From Brevibacterium sp. UCMA 11754 (GTDB lineage: Bacteria > Actinomycetota > Actinomycetes > Actinomycetales > Brevibacteriaceae): a stretch of 64,000 bases of DNA. Both the position numbers and the translations under genes were made by a program. This document shows positions 45,372 through 55,424 of the stretch, piece after piece. How positions within the stretch are numbered: the first letter of the stretch is position 1; every line of letters begins with the position of its first letter. Location: positions 62,001 through 126,000 of the forward strand of contig NZ_JACBOT010000009.1 of assembly GCF_021532275.1 (NCBI RefSeq), written 5' to 3'. The notes beneath the pieces were generated by a model, which was not told the DNA's origin, made no database searches, and was given only the letters and a program-made list of their open reading frames with translations.

Positions 45372-45677
45372 TCAGTCGTCGGACTTCGGACCGCTGTCGC
45401 CCCGAGTTCTCCGCTTCACATCGGGGGTGATCGAGATCGCCGAGGTGACCGCTCCGAAATATCCGAAGCCGTGTCCACCGAAGCCCTCACCGCCCTCTTT
45501 CGAGGCGCCTTCTGTTGCTCGGGCGATCTTTCGGGCACGACGAGCGAGGACGAAGAAGACGATTCCCACGATGAGCAGGACCACACCGAGGCCGAGCACC
45601 CACAGGGCCCACCCGGGGATCGTGGCAGAACCGAGCTGCAGTGCGCTATTCGATGTGAGCAGCTGCGCCCGGCTCAT
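45372..45677 (-). CDS. small single-pass membrane protein, unknown
   Basis: I do not recognise this 101-residue protein. One strong hydrophobic segment runs at about residues 22-45 (GWALWVLGLGVVLLIVGIVF), followed at once by a basic stretch (ARRARKIAR), giving a cytoplasmic C-terminus. The tail has a Gly-rich stretch (EGGEGFGGHGFGYFG) and a charged end. Its ATG overlaps the trpA stop (ATGA), so it is translated with the trp genes. In many actinobacteria lgt stands in this position; this protein is not Lgt. Confidence 0.7.
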   Translation of the reverse strand: MSRAQLLTSNSALQLGSATIPGWALWVLGLGVVLLIVGIVFFVLARRARKIARATEGASKEGGEGFGGHGFGYFGAVTSAISITPDVKRRTRGDSGPKSDD

Positions 45678-46465
45678 GCACAGCCCTCGGCGAGTTCAGC
45701 GGCCAAGCTGGCGATTCCGCTGACTCCGTCGCTGTCGAGAGCGCGCACGAGCGCCGAGCCGACGATCACGCCGTCAGCGTATTCGGCGACCTCTGCAGCC
45801 TGTTCGCGCGTCGAGACGCCGAGCCCGACGCAGGCGTGCGGCGCTCCGGCGTCTTTGAGTCGAGTTACGAGCTCACGAGCGTGATTGTCGACCTCGGAGC
45901 GGACGCCGGTCACGCCCATCGTCGAGGCGGCATAGACGAATCCGCGGCTCGCGTCGACGATGGTGGCCAGTCGTTCAGGTGTCGATGAAGGGGCAGCGAG
46001 GAAGATGCGGTCCAGATCGAATTCGTCCGAGGCACTCACCCATTCGGATGCCTCATCGGGAATGAGATCCGGGGTGATGATGCCTCCGCCGCCGGCAGAG
46101 TCCAGGTCACGGGCGAAGGCCGAGACACCGTGCTGCAGCACGATGTTCCAATAGCTCATCACCACCGCGGTTCCGCCGGCCTCGGCGACGGCTGAGACGG
46201 CAGAGAAGATGTCGGAGGTGCGCACCCCGGCGGCCAGCCCCTGCTCGGCGGCACGTTGGATGACGGGGCCATCCATTCCCGGGTCCGAGTACGGCATCCC
46301 GACCTCGACGATGTCGACTCCGGATTTCACCAGTTCGACCATGGCCTCGATGGAACCCGCGACAGAGGGGAAGCCGACCGGAAGGTATCCGATCAGGGCG
46401 GCCTTGCGGCCTGCCTGCGCGACTGCATCGAGAGTGGTACCGGTTCGGGGGCCTGAGCTCGTCAT
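45674..46465 (-). CDS. trpA: tryptophan synthase alpha chain
   Basis: Cleaves indole-3-glycerol phosphate to indole and glyceraldehyde 3-phosphate; indole is channelled to TrpB. The 263-residue TIM barrel has the catalytic Glu and Asp in [20 protein letters not shown] near 51-70, [28 protein letters not shown] and the phosphate loop GLGVSTREQ with GVIVGSALV. The ATG overlaps the trpB stop as ATGA, and its own stop overlaps the next small gene, so trpB, trpA and that gene are tightly coupled. Confidence 0.97.
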   Translation of the reverse strand: MTSSGPRTGTTLDAVAQAGRKAALIGYLPVGFPSVAGSIEAMVELVKSGVDIVEVGMPYSDPGMDGPVIQRAAEQGLAAGVRTSDIFSAVSAVAEAGGTAVVMSYWNIVLQHGVSAFARDLDSAGGGGIITPDLIPDEASEWVSASDEFDLDRIFLAAPSSTPERLATIVDASRGFVYAASTMGVTGVRSEVDNHARELVTRLKDAGAPHACVGLGVSTREQAAEVAEYADGVIVGSALVRALDSDGVSGIASLAAELAEGCA

Positions 46466-47676
46466 ACCTGCACAGCTCCTTCATCGAAGTAGTTGAACCA
46501 TTTGGCCGCGGTCGTCATATCCTTGTCGCCTCGGCCGGAGAGGTTGACGAGCAGGACCGCCTCGCTGCCGAGTTCCCGTCCGATGCGCAGAGCGCCGGCC
46601 AGGGCGTGGGCGGATTCGATTGCGGGGATGATGCCTTCGGTCCGCGACAGCAGCTGCATGGCTTCCATCGCCTCCTCATCGACGACAGGTTCGTAGGTGA
46701 CGCGCTGAATGTCGTGGAGGTGGGAATGCTCGGGGCCGACCGATGGATAGTCGAGTCCCGCCGAGATCGAGTGGGATCCCTGGGTCTGGCCGTCGTCGTT
46801 CTGGAGGATGTAGGTGGCCGAGCCATGCAGGACTCCGGGGCGTCCACCGGAGAAGCGGGCGGCGTGACGGCCGCTGTCGACGCCGTCTCCTCCGGCTTCG
46901 AAGCCGAAGATCTTCACCTCGGGATCGGCGAGGAATGCGGCGAAGAGGCCCATAGCGTTCGACCCGCCGCCGACACACGCGCAGACCGCGTCGGGCAGAC
47001 GACCGACGGCGTTCTGGATCTGTTCGCGGGCTTCGATGCCGATGATGTCCTGGAAGGACCGGACCATGGCCGGGAACGGGTGCGGGCCGGCGACCGTGCC
47101 GATGATGTAGTGCGTGTTCTCAACGTTGGCGACCCAGTCGCGCATCGCCTCGTTCATCGCGTCTTTGAGCGTCTTGGTGCCGTTGGACACGGAGTTGACT
47201 TTCGCTCCGAGCAGTCGCATCCGAGCGACATTGAGCGCCTGCCGCTGGGTGTCTTCCTCACCCATGTAGACCTCGCACTCCATATCCAGCAGAGCGGCGG
47301 CCGTTGCTGCGGCAACACCGTGCTGTCCGGCTCCGGTTTCGGCGATGACACGGGTCTTTCCCATGCGCTTGGCCAACAGGGCCTGGCCCACGGCGTTGTT
47401 GATCTTATGGCTGCCGGTGTGGTTGAGGTCCTCGCGTTTGAGGAAGACCCGCGCCCCACCGCAGTGCGCGGCGAACCGGGTGGCCTCGGTGAGAAGGCTG
47501 GGACGGCCGATGTAGTTCTGCTGCAGGTCGAGCAGCTGCTGCGTGAACTCCGGGTCGACCTGGGATTTGCGCCATGTCTCCTCGATCTCATCGAGTGCGG
47601 GGATCAGCGCTTCGGGGAAGAACCTGCCTCCGTACGAACCGAAGTAGGGTCCGTTCTCCTGGCTCAAATCGGTCAT
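46462..47676 (-). CDS. trpB: tryptophan synthase beta chain
   Basis: Condenses indole with serine using pyridoxal phosphate. The 404-residue protein has the PLP lysine in [20 protein letters not shown] near 86-105, the catalytic Glu in [11 protein letters not shown], the phosphate-binding [14 protein letters not shown] near 240 and [16 protein letters not shown]. The start ATG at 47676 follows GAAGGA; the frame is open for another 60 codons upstream inside the trpC-trpB gap and trpC, which is not supported by homology. It lies 37 bases after trpC. Confidence 0.97.
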   Translation of the reverse strand: MTDLSQENGPYFGSYGGRFFPEALIPALDEIEETWRKSQVDPEFTQQLLDLQQNYIGRPSLLTEATRFAAHCGGARVFLKREDLNHTGSHKINNAVGQALLAKRMGKTRVIAETGAGQHGVAAATAAALLDMECEVYMGEEDTQRQALNVARMRLLGAKVNSVSNGTKTLKDAMNEAMRDWVANVENTHYIIGTVAGPHPFPAMVRSFQDIIGIEAREQIQNAVGRLPDAVCACVGGGSNAMGLFAAFLADPEVKIFGFEAGGDGVDSGRHAARFSGGRPGVLHGSATYILQNDDGQTQGSHSISAGLDYPSVGPEHSHLHDIQRVTYEPVVDEEAMEAMQLLSRTEGIIPAIESAHALAGALRIGRELGSEAVLLVNLSGRGDKDMTTAAKWFNYFDEGAVQV

Positions 47677-47713
47677 TGCCGTCCTTCGTGGTTCGAAATG
47701 GTGGTCGGGTGGA

Positions 47714-48517
47714 TCAAGACTGACGACTGGTCGCCGCCCGGCGCTCCTGCCCGGTCGAGGTGAACGCGGCCACGGCGGACTCGGCGTCGCCGCCGGTGAC
47801 GAGTGCTTCGCCCACGAGCACGAGATCGGCGCCGGCTCCGGCGTAGACATCGACATCATCGGGACCGGTGACTCCGGACTCTGCGACGAGAGTGCAGTCC
47901 GCTGGTGCCAGATCGGCCAAGGGTGCGAAGCGGCTCTTATCGACGCTGAGGTCCTTGAGGTTGCGGGTGTTGATGCCGATCAGAGGGGCATTAAGTTCGG
48001 CCGCGATCGCCAGTTCATCAGCGTTGTGGGTCTCCACCAGGGCCGTCATCCCGAGTTCGTGGGCGAGAGCATGGAACTCGTGGAGCTGTTCGACGTCGAG
48101 TGCTGCGACGATGAGGAGGACGAGATCGGCACCGTGGGCGCGGGCCTCATGGAACTGGTACTCCTCGACCATGAAATCCTTGCGCAGGACGGGAACGTCA
48201 ACGGCTGCGCGGACGGAGTCGAGGTCCGTCAGGCTTCCTGAGAAGCGACGTCCTTCGGTGAGGACGCTGATCGCCCGTGCTCCCCCAGCGGCATAGAGGC
48301 CGGCCAGGGTCCCAGGATCCGGGATGTGGGCGAGGTCTCCGCGGGAGGGAGAGCGTCGTTTCACCTCGGCGATGACCCCGAAGTCGGCTTCGAGATCGAA
48401 CGCACGCGCAGGCTGGGCCGCGCGTGCACGGTCGATGACGTCTGCCAGCGGTGTCTGCCTCCGGCGTTCGGCGAGATCTTCGCGTACTCCGGCGACGATA
48501 TCGTCGAGAACTGTCAT
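47714..48517 (-). CDS. trpC: indole-3-glycerol-phosphate synthase
   Basis: Closes the indole ring from CdRP, the step before tryptophan synthase. The 267-residue TIM barrel has the catalytic lysine in [13 protein letters not shown] near 49-61, [11 protein letters not shown] near 110-120, [20 protein letters not shown] and the phosphate-binding [10 protein letters not shown]. The ATG overlaps the stop of the HGxxPAAW gene by four bases. No separate trpF is present; in actinobacteria HisA/PriA normally does that step. Confidence 0.97.
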   Translation of the reverse strand: MTVLDDIVAGVREDLAERRRQTPLADVIDRARAAQPARAFDLEADFGVIAEVKRRSPSRGDLAHIPDPGTLAGLYAAGGARAISVLTEGRRFSGSLTDLDSVRAAVDVPVLRKDFMVEEYQFHEARAHGADLVLLIVAALDVEQLHEFHALAHELGMTALVETHNADELAIAAELNAPLIGINTRNLKDLSVDKSRFAPLADLAPADCTLVAESGVTGPDDVDVYAGAGADLVLVGEALVTGGDAESAVAAFTSTGQERRAATSRQS

Positions 48518-48783
48518 TTCTTCTTCGGCTTGTTTCCCAGGCCGACGGCACGCAGGATGATGCCGGCGATGAGGCCGAGCACGACGACGCCGATGCCGAC
48601 GTAGGTGATGGTCGCGGTGTGGATCGTGAATCCGACGCAGCCGATCGTGACGCCGATCAGCATGACGATGACACCGGTCCAACCGGCCACGGAGTTTCCG
48701 TGTCCCGGGTCGGCGATGGCTGCATAGTCGATCGTCGATTTGTCGAGATCGGATGCGCCGTTACGAGCGACGGTTTGCGACAT
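48514..48783 (-). CDS. HGxxPAAW-family small membrane protein
   Basis: An 89-residue protein with the family signature around GHGNSVAGW (residues about 28-36), followed by two membrane segments (about 36-55 and 60-82) and a lysine-rich end. Proteins of this family are regular inhabitants of actinobacterial trp clusters, but their function is unknown. The ATG at 48783 follows AAGGAG at the right distance; earlier in-frame starts lack one. The stop overlaps trpC. Confidence 0.85.
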   Translation of the reverse strand: MSQTVARNGASDLDKSTIDYAAIADPGHGNSVAGWTGVIVMLIGVTIGCVGFTIHTATITYVGIGVVVLGLIAGIILRAVGLGNKPKKK

Positions 48784-48881
48784 GGTGCTCCTTAGAGATG
48801 CAGGCGTGGCACGCGTGAAAACTTGTTGCATCCATTGTGACACGCTTCGAGTTCGGTTCAGACACCGACCCGGTCACGAGG

Positions 48882-49409
48882 TCATTTCGATTCATCATCG
48901 GCCCCACCAGCGGTGGGATCGGGGTCATCTCCGCGGGAGAGGGCGTCCCAGGTCGCTGCCGAATCGAACTCGTCGCCTGCGGCTTCCGCCGTCCTGGCGT
49001 ACCGGTTCGAATTGGCCCATCTCGCCGAGGCGAAGGCGATGTAGACGATGACGATGAATGCGATGGCTGCCGCAAACAGGGCCACGATCGGCCAGGCGGT
49101 GGCCCCAGGGGATGAAACCGACTGCAGCGCGGTCATGCCGTAGCCGATGGCGGCCAGAGCAGCGAAGCCGAGAACGACGAAACGTCCGATCTTGCCCAAC
49201 ATGGCTGACAGCAGCCCGGTGACGGCGATGATTGCGACGCAGGCGGTCGCGACCGGCGATGCCTGAGAGCTTGCGTCCTCCGAAACATCGGCCACACCTG
49301 CGGGCCCCAGTGAGTCACCGGCGACACCGGCCTGCCAGGACGCCAGGCTGATCGCCCACAGTGCACCGGCCAGGATGAGGACGAGGAGTACTCCGCGTGA
49401 TTTCGTCAT
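48882..49409 (-). CDS. Trp-associated membrane protein (Trp_oprn_chp family)
   Basis: A 175-residue protein with four hydrophobic segments (about 6-24, 52-72, 76-96, 105-130) and a polar, acidic tail. It matches in position and layout the conserved hypothetical membrane protein found after trpE in actinobacteria (Trp_oprn_chp); a role in tryptophan or aromatic transport is often suggested but unproven. The ATG at 49409 comes one base after the trpE stop. Confidence 0.8.
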   Translation of the reverse strand: MTKSRGVLLVLILAGALWAISLASWQAGVAGDSLGPAGVADVSEDASSQASPVATACVAIIAVTGLLSAMLGKIGRFVVLGFAALAAIGYGMTALQSVSSPGATAWPIVALFAAAIAFIVIVYIAFASARWANSNRYARTAEAAGDEFDSAATWDALSRGDDPDPTAGGADDESK

Positions 49410-49410
49410 C

Positions 49411-50973
49411 TCAGCCGCGTTCCCTGCTCGAGGCTCCGAGCTTGTCCACCGCGCCGGCTGCTGCCGCAGCTCCCAGGACTGCGGCCGCCTTGTTCTGCGA
49501 TTCCTGATATTCGGTCTCGGGAACCGAATCGGCGACGAGCCCACCGCCGGCATAGACGCTCATGACCGAGTCACGCAGGACTCCGGTGCGGATGGCGATC
49601 GCCAGGTCGAGGTCGCCGGTGAACGACATGTAGCCGACGACTCCCCCATATATTCCGCGGCCGATGGTTTCGAGCTCGTCGATGATCTGCAGAGCGCGGG
49701 GTTTCGGCGCTCCGGAGAGGGTGCCTGCCGGGAACGTAGCACGCAGCACCTCTACGGCTCCGTGTCCTGGTGCGAGCTCTCCGCGCACGGTCGAGGAGAT
49801 GTGCATGATGTGGCTGTAACGCACGATGTCCATGAACTCACTGACATCGACTGTGCCTGCCCGACAGACCTTTGCGAGGTCGTTGCGGGCAAGGTCGACG
49901 AGCATGAGGTGTTCGGCACGTTCCTTCTCGTCGCTGATGAGGTCTCTGGCCAGTGCGGAGTCCTCTTCGGTCGTAGCGCCTCGAGGGCGCGAGCCGGCAA
50001 TCGGGTGGGTGACGACGTCACCGGAGCGGACCGTGACGAGAGCTTCCGGGGACGAGCCGATGATGCTGGCAGGCTGTCCCTGGTCGTCATGGAGGTTGAG
50101 CAGGTACATGAATGGGCTGGGATTCGAATGGCGCAGCATCCGATAGACGGTCAGCGGGTCGGCTGTGCAGTCGATGTCGAAGCGCTGGCCGAGGACAACC
50201 TGGAAGATCTCTCCATCGACGATCTCGCGTTTGGCCTGTTCGACATTGTCGAGGTAGACCTGCGGGTCGGTGCGGGTCGACACCTCGGGTTTGACGAAGT
50301 GCGTGCTCAGGATCTCGGCGTCGCTGGGCCTGCTGATCCTCGACAGCATCGCCTCGATCCGATCGATGCCTGCGTGGTAGGCATCGTCGATGCCGGTATC
50401 GGCACCATTGACGTTGAATACGTTGGCCACGAGGGTGAGAGTTCCGGAGTAGTGGTCATAGACCGCGATGTCGCCGGGGATCATCAGCTGCACGGTCGGG
50501 AGGTGGTGTTCGTTGGCTCGGGCGGGGCCGAGCCTCTCGAACTGCCGCACGATGTCCCAGCCGAAGTATCCGACGAAGCTTGAGACCATCGGTGGAAGAG
50601 CCGACTCGGTCCCGTCGACGGCGAGCAGTTCGAGGGTCGCCGTGACCGCGTCCAAAACGCTGCCTTCGGTCGGGATCCCCACCGGAGGTGTGCCCTCCCA
50701 CCGAAAGCTCTCGCCCTCGGAGATCAGTGTGGCGACAGGTGCGGAGCCGATGAACGAGTAGCGCGCCCATGCTCCGGACACGGCCGACTCGAAGAGAAAG
50801 CTGCCAGGACCGCCGTCCGTGAGTTTGCGGTACAGGCTCAGCGGGGTCTCGGAGTCGGCGAGGACTTCCGCGTGGACTGGCACCAAGCGGTGATCGGCGC
50901 CCGAAGCGCGGAACTCATCGAGGCTGGGCCGGATCGTCAGCCCGGTGTCGGTCGTGCGTGTGTCAGTTGGCAC
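49411..50973 (-). CDS. trpE: anthranilate synthase component I
   Basis: Makes anthranilate from chorismate with ammonia supplied by TrpG, which is not encoded here. The 520-residue protein has the feedback-site segment [10 protein letters not shown] near 57-66 (LLES in many TrpE), then the chorismate-binding half with [22 protein letters not shown] near 325, [12 protein letters not shown] and [18 protein letters not shown] near 420-437. The start is a GTG at 50973, preceded by AAGG, overlapping hisI by 11 bases. There is no leader peptide or attenuator before it, so control by Trp attenuation at this point is unlikely. Confidence 0.96.
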   Translation of the reverse strand: MPTDTRTTDTGLTIRPSLDEFRASGADHRLVPVHAEVLADSETPLSLYRKLTDGGPGSFLFESAVSGAWARYSFIGSAPVATLISEGESFRWEGTPPVGIPTEGSVLDAVTATLELLAVDGTESALPPMVSSFVGYFGWDIVRQFERLGPARANEHHLPTVQLMIPGDIAVYDHYSGTLTLVANVFNVNGADTGIDDAYHAGIDRIEAMLSRISRPSDAEILSTHFVKPEVSTRTDPQVYLDNVEQAKREIVDGEIFQVVLGQRFDIDCTADPLTVYRMLRHSNPSPFMYLLNLHDDQGQPASIIGSSPEALVTVRSGDVVTHPIAGSRPRGATTEEDSALARDLISDEKERAEHLMLVDLARNDLAKVCRAGTVDVSEFMDIVRYSHIMHISSTVRGELAPGHGAVEVLRATFPAGTLSGAPKPRALQIIDELETIGRGIYGGVVGYMSFTGDLDLAIAIRTGVLRDSVMSVYAGGGLVADSVPETEYQESQNKAAAVLGAAAAAGAVDKLGASSRERG

Positions 50974-51334
50974 TGATGGTCCTTCCGGTGAAGCACGTCG
51001 GGGTCAGGGTGTGGCAGGCGGGCCCGGTCTGTTCGACCTCCATAAGCAGAGCGTCCGCATCGCAGTCGAGGCTCAGGGATGCCACCTTCTGAGTGTGTCC
51101 AGAGGTCTCGCCTTTGACCCAGTATTCCTGGCGGGACCGCGACCAGTACACTGCGGCACCGCTGCTCAGGGTGCGTTCGATGGCTTCGGTGTCCATCCAG
51201 GCCATCATGAGGACCTCACGGGTGGTGACCTCTTGGACGATGACGGGAATGAGCCCGTCTGCGTTTACCGTGATCAGTTCGCGCCAGTTCTCCGGAGTGG
51301 CATCGATCTGGGCGGCAGAATCGTGTGTGCTCAA
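50963..51334 (-). CDS. hisI: phosphoribosyl-AMP cyclohydrolase
   Basis: Opens the adenine ring of PR-AMP, the third step of histidine synthesis. The 123-residue protein shows [21 protein letters not shown] near 28-48, [18 protein letters not shown] and the zinc/metal-binding cluster [20 protein letters not shown]. The only plausible start is a TTG (51332-51334) that overlaps the hisF stop as TTGA; the upstream AAGGGA is about a dozen bases away. It is the long-form single-function HisI; hisE is encoded separately below. Confidence 0.94.
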   Translation of the reverse strand: MSTHDSAAQIDATPENWRELITVNADGLIPVIVQEVTTREVLMMAWMDTEAIERTLSSGAAVYWSRSRQEYWVKGETSGHTQKVASLSLDCDADALLMEVEQTGPACHTLTPTCFTGRTISAN

Positions 51335-52095
51335 CGGACTTCGATCCCTTCCTTGCGCAGTGCGTCCTTGACTTCGCCGATGCTCAGTGTCCCGAAGTGG
51401 AAGACACTCGCGGCCAGCAGCGCGTCGGCCCCGGCAGCCACGGCCGGAGCGAAGTGTTCGACTCGGCCGGCTCCTCCGGACGCGATCAGCGGAACGTCGA
51501 CGGCGGCCCGCGCGGCGGCGATGAGTTCGAGATCGAAGCCGTCACGGGTGCCGTCCGCGTCGATGGAGTTGAGGAGGATCTCGCCGACGCCGCGCTCGGC
51601 CGCCTCGGTGATCCAGTCGATCGCGCAGCGACCGGTTCCCTCACGGCCACCGCGGGTGGTGACTTCGAAGCCAGAGGGCGTCTGCGTCCCCTGCGCGCGT
51701 CTGGCGTCGAGAGACAGGACGAGGACCTGGTTGCCGAAGTGGTGGGCGATATCGCTGATGAGCTGGGGGTTCGCGACAGCGGAGGTATTGACGGAGACCT
51801 TGTCTGCCCCATCGCGCAGCAGGCGGTCGACGTCGGTGACGCTGCGGATTCCGCCGCCGACGGTCAGCGGAATGAAGACCTCTTCGGCACAGGCCCGGAC
51901 GATATCGTGAACGGTCTCGCGATCACCGCTGCTGGCGGTGACATCGAGGAATGTCAGCTCGTCCGCACCGGATTCCCCGTAGCGTCGGGCCAATTCGACC
52001 GGATCGCCGGCGTCCTTGAGGTCCGCGAACTTCACTCCCTTGACGACCCGTCCTTCGTCGACGTCGAGGCACGGAATGACTCTGATGGCAACCAT
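51331..52095 (-). CDS. hisF: imidazole glycerol-phosphate synthase cyclase subunit
   Basis: HisF with HisH makes imidazole glycerol phosphate and AICAR. The 254-residue barrel has the catalytic Asp11 ([15 protein letters not shown]), [18 protein letters not shown] near 78-95, LSLDAR near 130 with the second Asp, and [13 protein letters not shown]. The ATG is preceded by AGGAG. It is followed at once by hisI (TTGA overlap). hisH and hisA are not in the window. Confidence 0.97.
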   Translation of the reverse strand: MVAIRVIPCLDVDEGRVVKGVKFADLKDAGDPVELARRYGESGADELTFLDVTASSGDRETVHDIVRACAEEVFIPLTVGGGIRSVTDVDRLLRDGADKVSVNTSAVANPQLISDIAHHFGNQVLVLSLDARRAQGTQTPSGFEVTTRGGREGTGRCAIDWITEAAERGVGEILLNSIDADGTRDGFDLELIAAARAAVDVPLIASGGAGRVEHFAPAVAAGADALLAASVFHFGTLSIGEVKDALRKEGIEVR

Positions 52096-52123
52096 GTGAC
52101 TCTCCTAGATTCCTTGTCGACGT

Positions 52124-53626
52124 TCAGATTCCGAGGGTGCGATACCGCTCCATCCGGCGCGCCAAGCGGCGGTCGGATGGTTCACGCATGAGCTCGATGA
52201 GTTCGTACTCCAGTGTCGCACCCACCCGGGACACGAAGTCCAATGGCTCCGCACTGGCATCTGGATGCTCGGCGATGATGCGATCGACGACTCCCGTCGC
52301 CTTGAGCATGGGTGCATGCACACCTTGGCTCTGGGCCATCTCCGGCGCGCGGTCGGTCGTCCGGTGCACGATCGCCGAGGCGCCTTCCGGGGGCAGGGGC
52401 GAAAGCCACCCGTTTTCGGCACTGAGCACTCGATCCGCGGGAATCAGTGCGAGGGCTCCCCCGCCTGACCCCTCACCGAGGATGAGGGACACCGAGGGTG
52501 CATCGAGGTTCGCGAGGTCGGCGAGGCTGCGGGCGATCTCGCCGGCGATTCCGCCCTCTTCAGCAGATTTCGAGAGTGCAGCACCAGGGGTGTCGATGAC
52601 GGTCACCAGCGGCAGATCGAGTTCAGCGGCCAAACGCATCCCGCGCCTGGCCTCTCGCAGTGCCGCTGGCCCGAGAGGTGCCCGGGAATCCTGGCGGAAA
52701 CGATCCTGACCGAGGACGATGCACGGGGCGGAGCCGAACTTCGCCAGCGCCAACAGGAGTCCCGGGTCCTTCTCGCCTTGTCCGGTGCCGTTGAGGGGCA
52801 GCACGGTGTTGGCCGCGGTGCGCAGCAGGTCGCGAACTCCGGGACGATCGGCGTTGCGGGAACGGGTGATCGCATCCCAGGCGTCGGAGTCCGGATCGAC
52901 GATCTCGGGGCGTGTGTCCGGGTCGGCGACGCGCGGCGGAATCTCCTTGGCGCCCATGAGCACGTCGAGGACTCGGGCGACGGTGGTCTGGATCCGTTCG
53001 GGACTGATCACTGCGTCGATGATCCCGTGCTTGTGCAGGTTCTCACCCGTCTGCACGTTCTCGGGGAACTTCTCTCCGTAGATGGCCTCAAAGACGCGCG
53101 GGCCGAGGAAGCCGATGAGTGATCCAGCCTCGGCGACGGTGACATGGCCCATCGAACCCCAGGAGGCGAACACGCCGCCTGTGGTGGGATGCCGCAGGTA
53201 CACGAGGTAGGGCAGGGCTGCCCGACGATGGGCCATCACGGCATTGGTGATCTTGACCATCGACAGGAATGCGATCGTGCCCTCCTGCATCCTGGTCCCG
53301 CCCGAGGCAGGCCCGGCCAGCAGCGGCAGTCCTTCGAGCGTGGCGCGTTCGATCGCGTCGACGAGCCGCTGAGCCGCGGCGACGCCGATCGAACCGGCCA
53401 GGAACCGGAATTCTCCGGCGACGATGGCGACGCGCCGGCCCTCGATCATGCCCTCTCCGGTGATGACGGCCTCATCGACTCCGGATTTCTCCCTGGCGGC
53501 GGCGAGTTCGGCCGCGTATTCCTCGGAGATGCCCCCGGCGGGCCTGATCGGGGTCGTATCCCAAGACACGAAGGATCCGTCATCTACGACAATGTCGACG
53601 AGTTCATGTGCATTCAACCGTGCCAC
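52124..53626 (-). CDS. fused AccD-AccA acetyl-CoA carboxyltransferase
   Basis: A 500-residue carboxyltransferase in which the beta (AccD-like, about 1-245) and alpha (AccA-like, about 260-490) halves are joined. It would transfer CO2 from a biotinyl carrier to an acyl-CoA, probably acetyl-CoA. The beta half has LAGPASGGTRMQEG and HPTTGGVFASWGSMGHV, and lacks the N-terminal zinc ribbon of E. coli AccD. The alpha half has DTPGAALSKSAEEGGIAGEIA and LGEGSGGGALAL, the two oxyanion glycine motifs. The GTG at 53626 is chosen because CAGGAG lies eight bases before it. Two tandem 16-base repeats lie just upstream. Confidence 0.88.
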   Translation of the reverse strand: MARLNAHELVDIVVDDGSFVSWDTTPIRPAGGISEEYAAELAAAREKSGVDEAVITGEGMIEGRRVAIVAGEFRFLAGSIGVAAAQRLVDAIERATLEGLPLLAGPASGGTRMQEGTIAFLSMVKITNAVMAHRRAALPYLVYLRHPTTGGVFASWGSMGHVTVAEAGSLIGFLGPRVFEAIYGEKFPENVQTGENLHKHGIIDAVISPERIQTTVARVLDVLMGAKEIPPRVADPDTRPEIVDPDSDAWDAITRSRNADRPGVRDLLRTAANTVLPLNGTGQGEKDPGLLLALAKFGSAPCIVLGQDRFRQDSRAPLGPAALREARRGMRLAAELDLPLVTVIDTPGAALSKSAEEGGIAGEIARSLADLANLDAPSVSLILGEGSGGGALALIPADRVLSAENGWLSPLPPEGASAIVHRTTDRAPEMAQSQGVHAPMLKATGVVDRIIAEHPDASAEPLDFVSRVGATLEYELIELMREPSDRRLARRMERYRTLGI

Positions 53627-53651
53627 GTGCTTATCTCCTGCTTCAGATGTG

Positions 53652-53683
53652 TCTGACCAACGGTAAATCTGACGAACGGTAAA
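53652..53683. promoter_or_regulatory. two tandem 16-base repeats upstream of the AccDA gene
   Basis: On the minus strand TTTACCGTTCGTCAGA is followed directly by TTTACCGTTGGTCAGA, differing at one base. They lie 26-57 bases before the GTG start, where promoter and operator are expected. They look like paired binding sites for a TetR-like or similar regulator of fatty-acid genes; no regulator gene is nearby. Confidence 0.6.
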
Positions 53684-53754
53684 GCGGTGTTGGGCCACCA
53701 GCTGCGGATTGCCGCCACCTGCGGATCAGAGGGCGCAGCTGGTGGTCAGGGTCC

Positions 53755-54960
53755 TCAACTGTCCGAATCGAGCCAGGACACGATCGCCTCGGCGTCCTCG
53801 TTCAGCAGAGGCGGTGCATCGTGAGCGGTCCTCGTGGTTTCGACCTCGGCCTCGCCGTCCGCGTCGAAGAACCGCAGCGGTGGTCCTGGCAGGTCGATGT
53901 CACCGAGGACGGGATGGTCGACGGAGACCTTGAGTCCCTGGCTCAGCGCCTGGTCCCACGAGTAGACCTCTTCGAGGGTGCGCACGGTGCCGGAGGGGAT
54001 TCCTGCGCCTGCGAGTTTGGCGAGCAGCTCGTCCGATCCGTAGGCGGCGAACTTGCTTTCGATGAGTTCGATCACGGCCGGACGGTTCGCGACACGAGCG
54101 GAGTTGTCGCCCATGCCCTCGGTCGCCGGGTCGATGTCGAATGCGGCGCAGAACTTCTTCCACAGGTTCTCGTTGCCCACGGAGATCTGCACGGCACCTT
54201 CGTGGCAGTTGAAGAGTCCGTAGGGAGAGAGCGACGGATGGTGGTTGCCACCGGGCTCGGGGTTCTGCCCGGCCACCGTGGCGCGTGTGCCTTGGAAGGC
54301 GTGGACTCCGACCATGCCGGCGATGAGCGAGGTCCGCACGACCTTGCCCTTGCCCGTGCGCTCTCGTTCGAGCAGGGCCGCGAGAACGCCGTAGGAGCCG
54401 TAGATGCCTGCGAGGAGGTCTGCGATGGGAACGCCGACGCGCTGCATGTCGTCGGGTCCGGATCCTGTCAGCGACATGAGTCCGGCCTCGCCCTGGGCGA
54501 TCTGGTCGTATCCTGCGCGCGAGGATTCGGGTCCGTCGTGGCCGAAGCCGGTGATCGAGAGGAGCACGAGGCGGGGGTTGATCTCCATGCACACGGCGGT
54601 GGAGAAGCCGAGCCGATCGAGGACGCCGGAGCGGAAGTTCTCGATGAGCACATCGGCGCGGGAGATCAGTTCCCGCAGCGTCTCCTTGCCGGTGTCCGAC
54701 TTGAGGTCGAGGGCGATGGATTCCTTGTTGCGGTTGCAGGAGAAGAAGTAGGTGGCCTGAGGATCTTCCTCGGGACCGACGAACGGAGGACCCCAGGACC
54801 GGGAGTCGTCCCCCTTGCCCGGGTTCTCGACCTTGATCACTCGGGCGCCGAGGTCACCGAACATCATTCCCGCGTGCGGGCCGGCCAATGCGCGGGAGAG
54901 ATCGATGACCGTGTATCCGGTCAGTGGGCCTTCGACCCCTGTGATTGTGTCGTTCGACAT
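53755..54960 (-). CDS. CaiB/BaiF-family CoA transferase
   Basis: A class III CoA transferase of 401 residues that moves CoA between carboxylic acids. It has GYTVIDLSRALAGPHAGMMFGDLGARVIKVE near 15-45 (split in the family pattern LS..LAGP), the catalytic Asp in AGYDQIAQGEAGLMSLTG near 158-175, and GVPIADLLAGIYG. The substrate cannot be inferred; many such genes act in carnitine, oxalate or aromatic-acid metabolism. The ATG at 54960 follows AAGGAGG. It sits two bases after the PH-domain gene, inside the his cluster. Confidence 0.88.
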   Translation of the reverse strand: MSNDTITGVEGPLTGYTVIDLSRALAGPHAGMMFGDLGARVIKVENPGKGDDSRSWGPPFVGPEEDPQATYFFSCNRNKESIALDLKSDTGKETLRELISRADVLIENFRSGVLDRLGFSTAVCMEINPRLVLLSITGFGHDGPESSRAGYDQIAQGEAGLMSLTGSGPDDMQRVGVPIADLLAGIYGSYGVLAALLERERTGKGKVVRTSLIAGMVGVHAFQGTRATVAGQNPEPGGNHHPSLSPYGLFNCHEGAVQISVGNENLWKKFCAAFDIDPATEGMGDNSARVANRPAVIELIESKFAAYGSDELLAKLAGAGIPSGTVRTLEEVYSWDQALSQGLKVSVDHPVLGDIDLPGPPLRFFDADGEAEVETTRTAHDAPPLLNEDAEAIVSWLDSDS

Positions 54961-54962
54961 TC

Positions 54963-55424
54963 CTATTCCTCCTTGAAGTGGGTCCATCTAGCGATGAGCA
55001 TACGCAATCGCTGACATTCCTCGTGGGCTCGGGGCCCGTCCGCGTGCTGGATCGCCATCACGGCGTATGTGGTTCCGTCTGTCAGATCGAGGGTCGGCCA
55101 TGGGTCGTCGCCCTCGGGTGAGAAGGCGACGCCGAGGATCTGGCCCCACGCGAAGGTGCGTGTCCTGACCATGTTCTTCACGACCAGGCCGGCTTCGCTG
55201 GGTCGGGCCTGGATGTCGGCGACGCGCAGCAGGGCCGCAGCGAAGATGATCCCGAGCAGGTTCATCCAGACGGTGTCGAGCGGGGTCCAGGGGTTCCAGT
55301 CCACGACGAGCAGGGCGACGGAGAGCACCGCGAAGCCGATGAACACCGCCACTGCGCCGACGGTGCTGATGATGCGCACCTGGCGGGGCCTGAAGACGCG
55401 GAATTCAGATTCGGCAGGCGCCAA
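54963..55424 (-). CDS. PH-domain membrane protein
   Basis: A 153-residue protein with FRPRQVRI at the start, two membrane segments (about 20-42 and 50-68) and a C-terminal bacterial PH-like domain (about 70-150; PSEAGLVVKNMVRTRTFAWGQI, DPWPTLDLTDGTTYAVM). Such proteins are regular neighbours of hisG in Micrococcales; no function is known. The start is a TTG at 55424, overlapping hisG by 20 bases; the next in-frame GTG would cut off the conserved FRPR segment. Confidence 0.75.
   Translation of the reverse strand: MAPAESEFRVFRPRQVRIISTVGAVAVFIGFAVLSVALLVVDWNPWTPLDTVWMNLLGIIFAAALLRVADIQARPSEAGLVVKNMVRTRTFAWGQILGVAFSPEGDDPWPTLDLTDGTTYAVMAIQHADGPRAHEECQRLRMLIARWTHFKEE

Noticed and set aside
47677..47859. 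An upstream extension of trpB
   Set aside because: It overlaps trpC, lacks homology, and the ATG at 47676 has a good ribosome site.
50974..51400. A Trp leader peptide or attenuator before trpE
   Set aside because: trpE overlaps hisI, leaving no room for a leader, and no Trp-codon run or paired hairpins were found.
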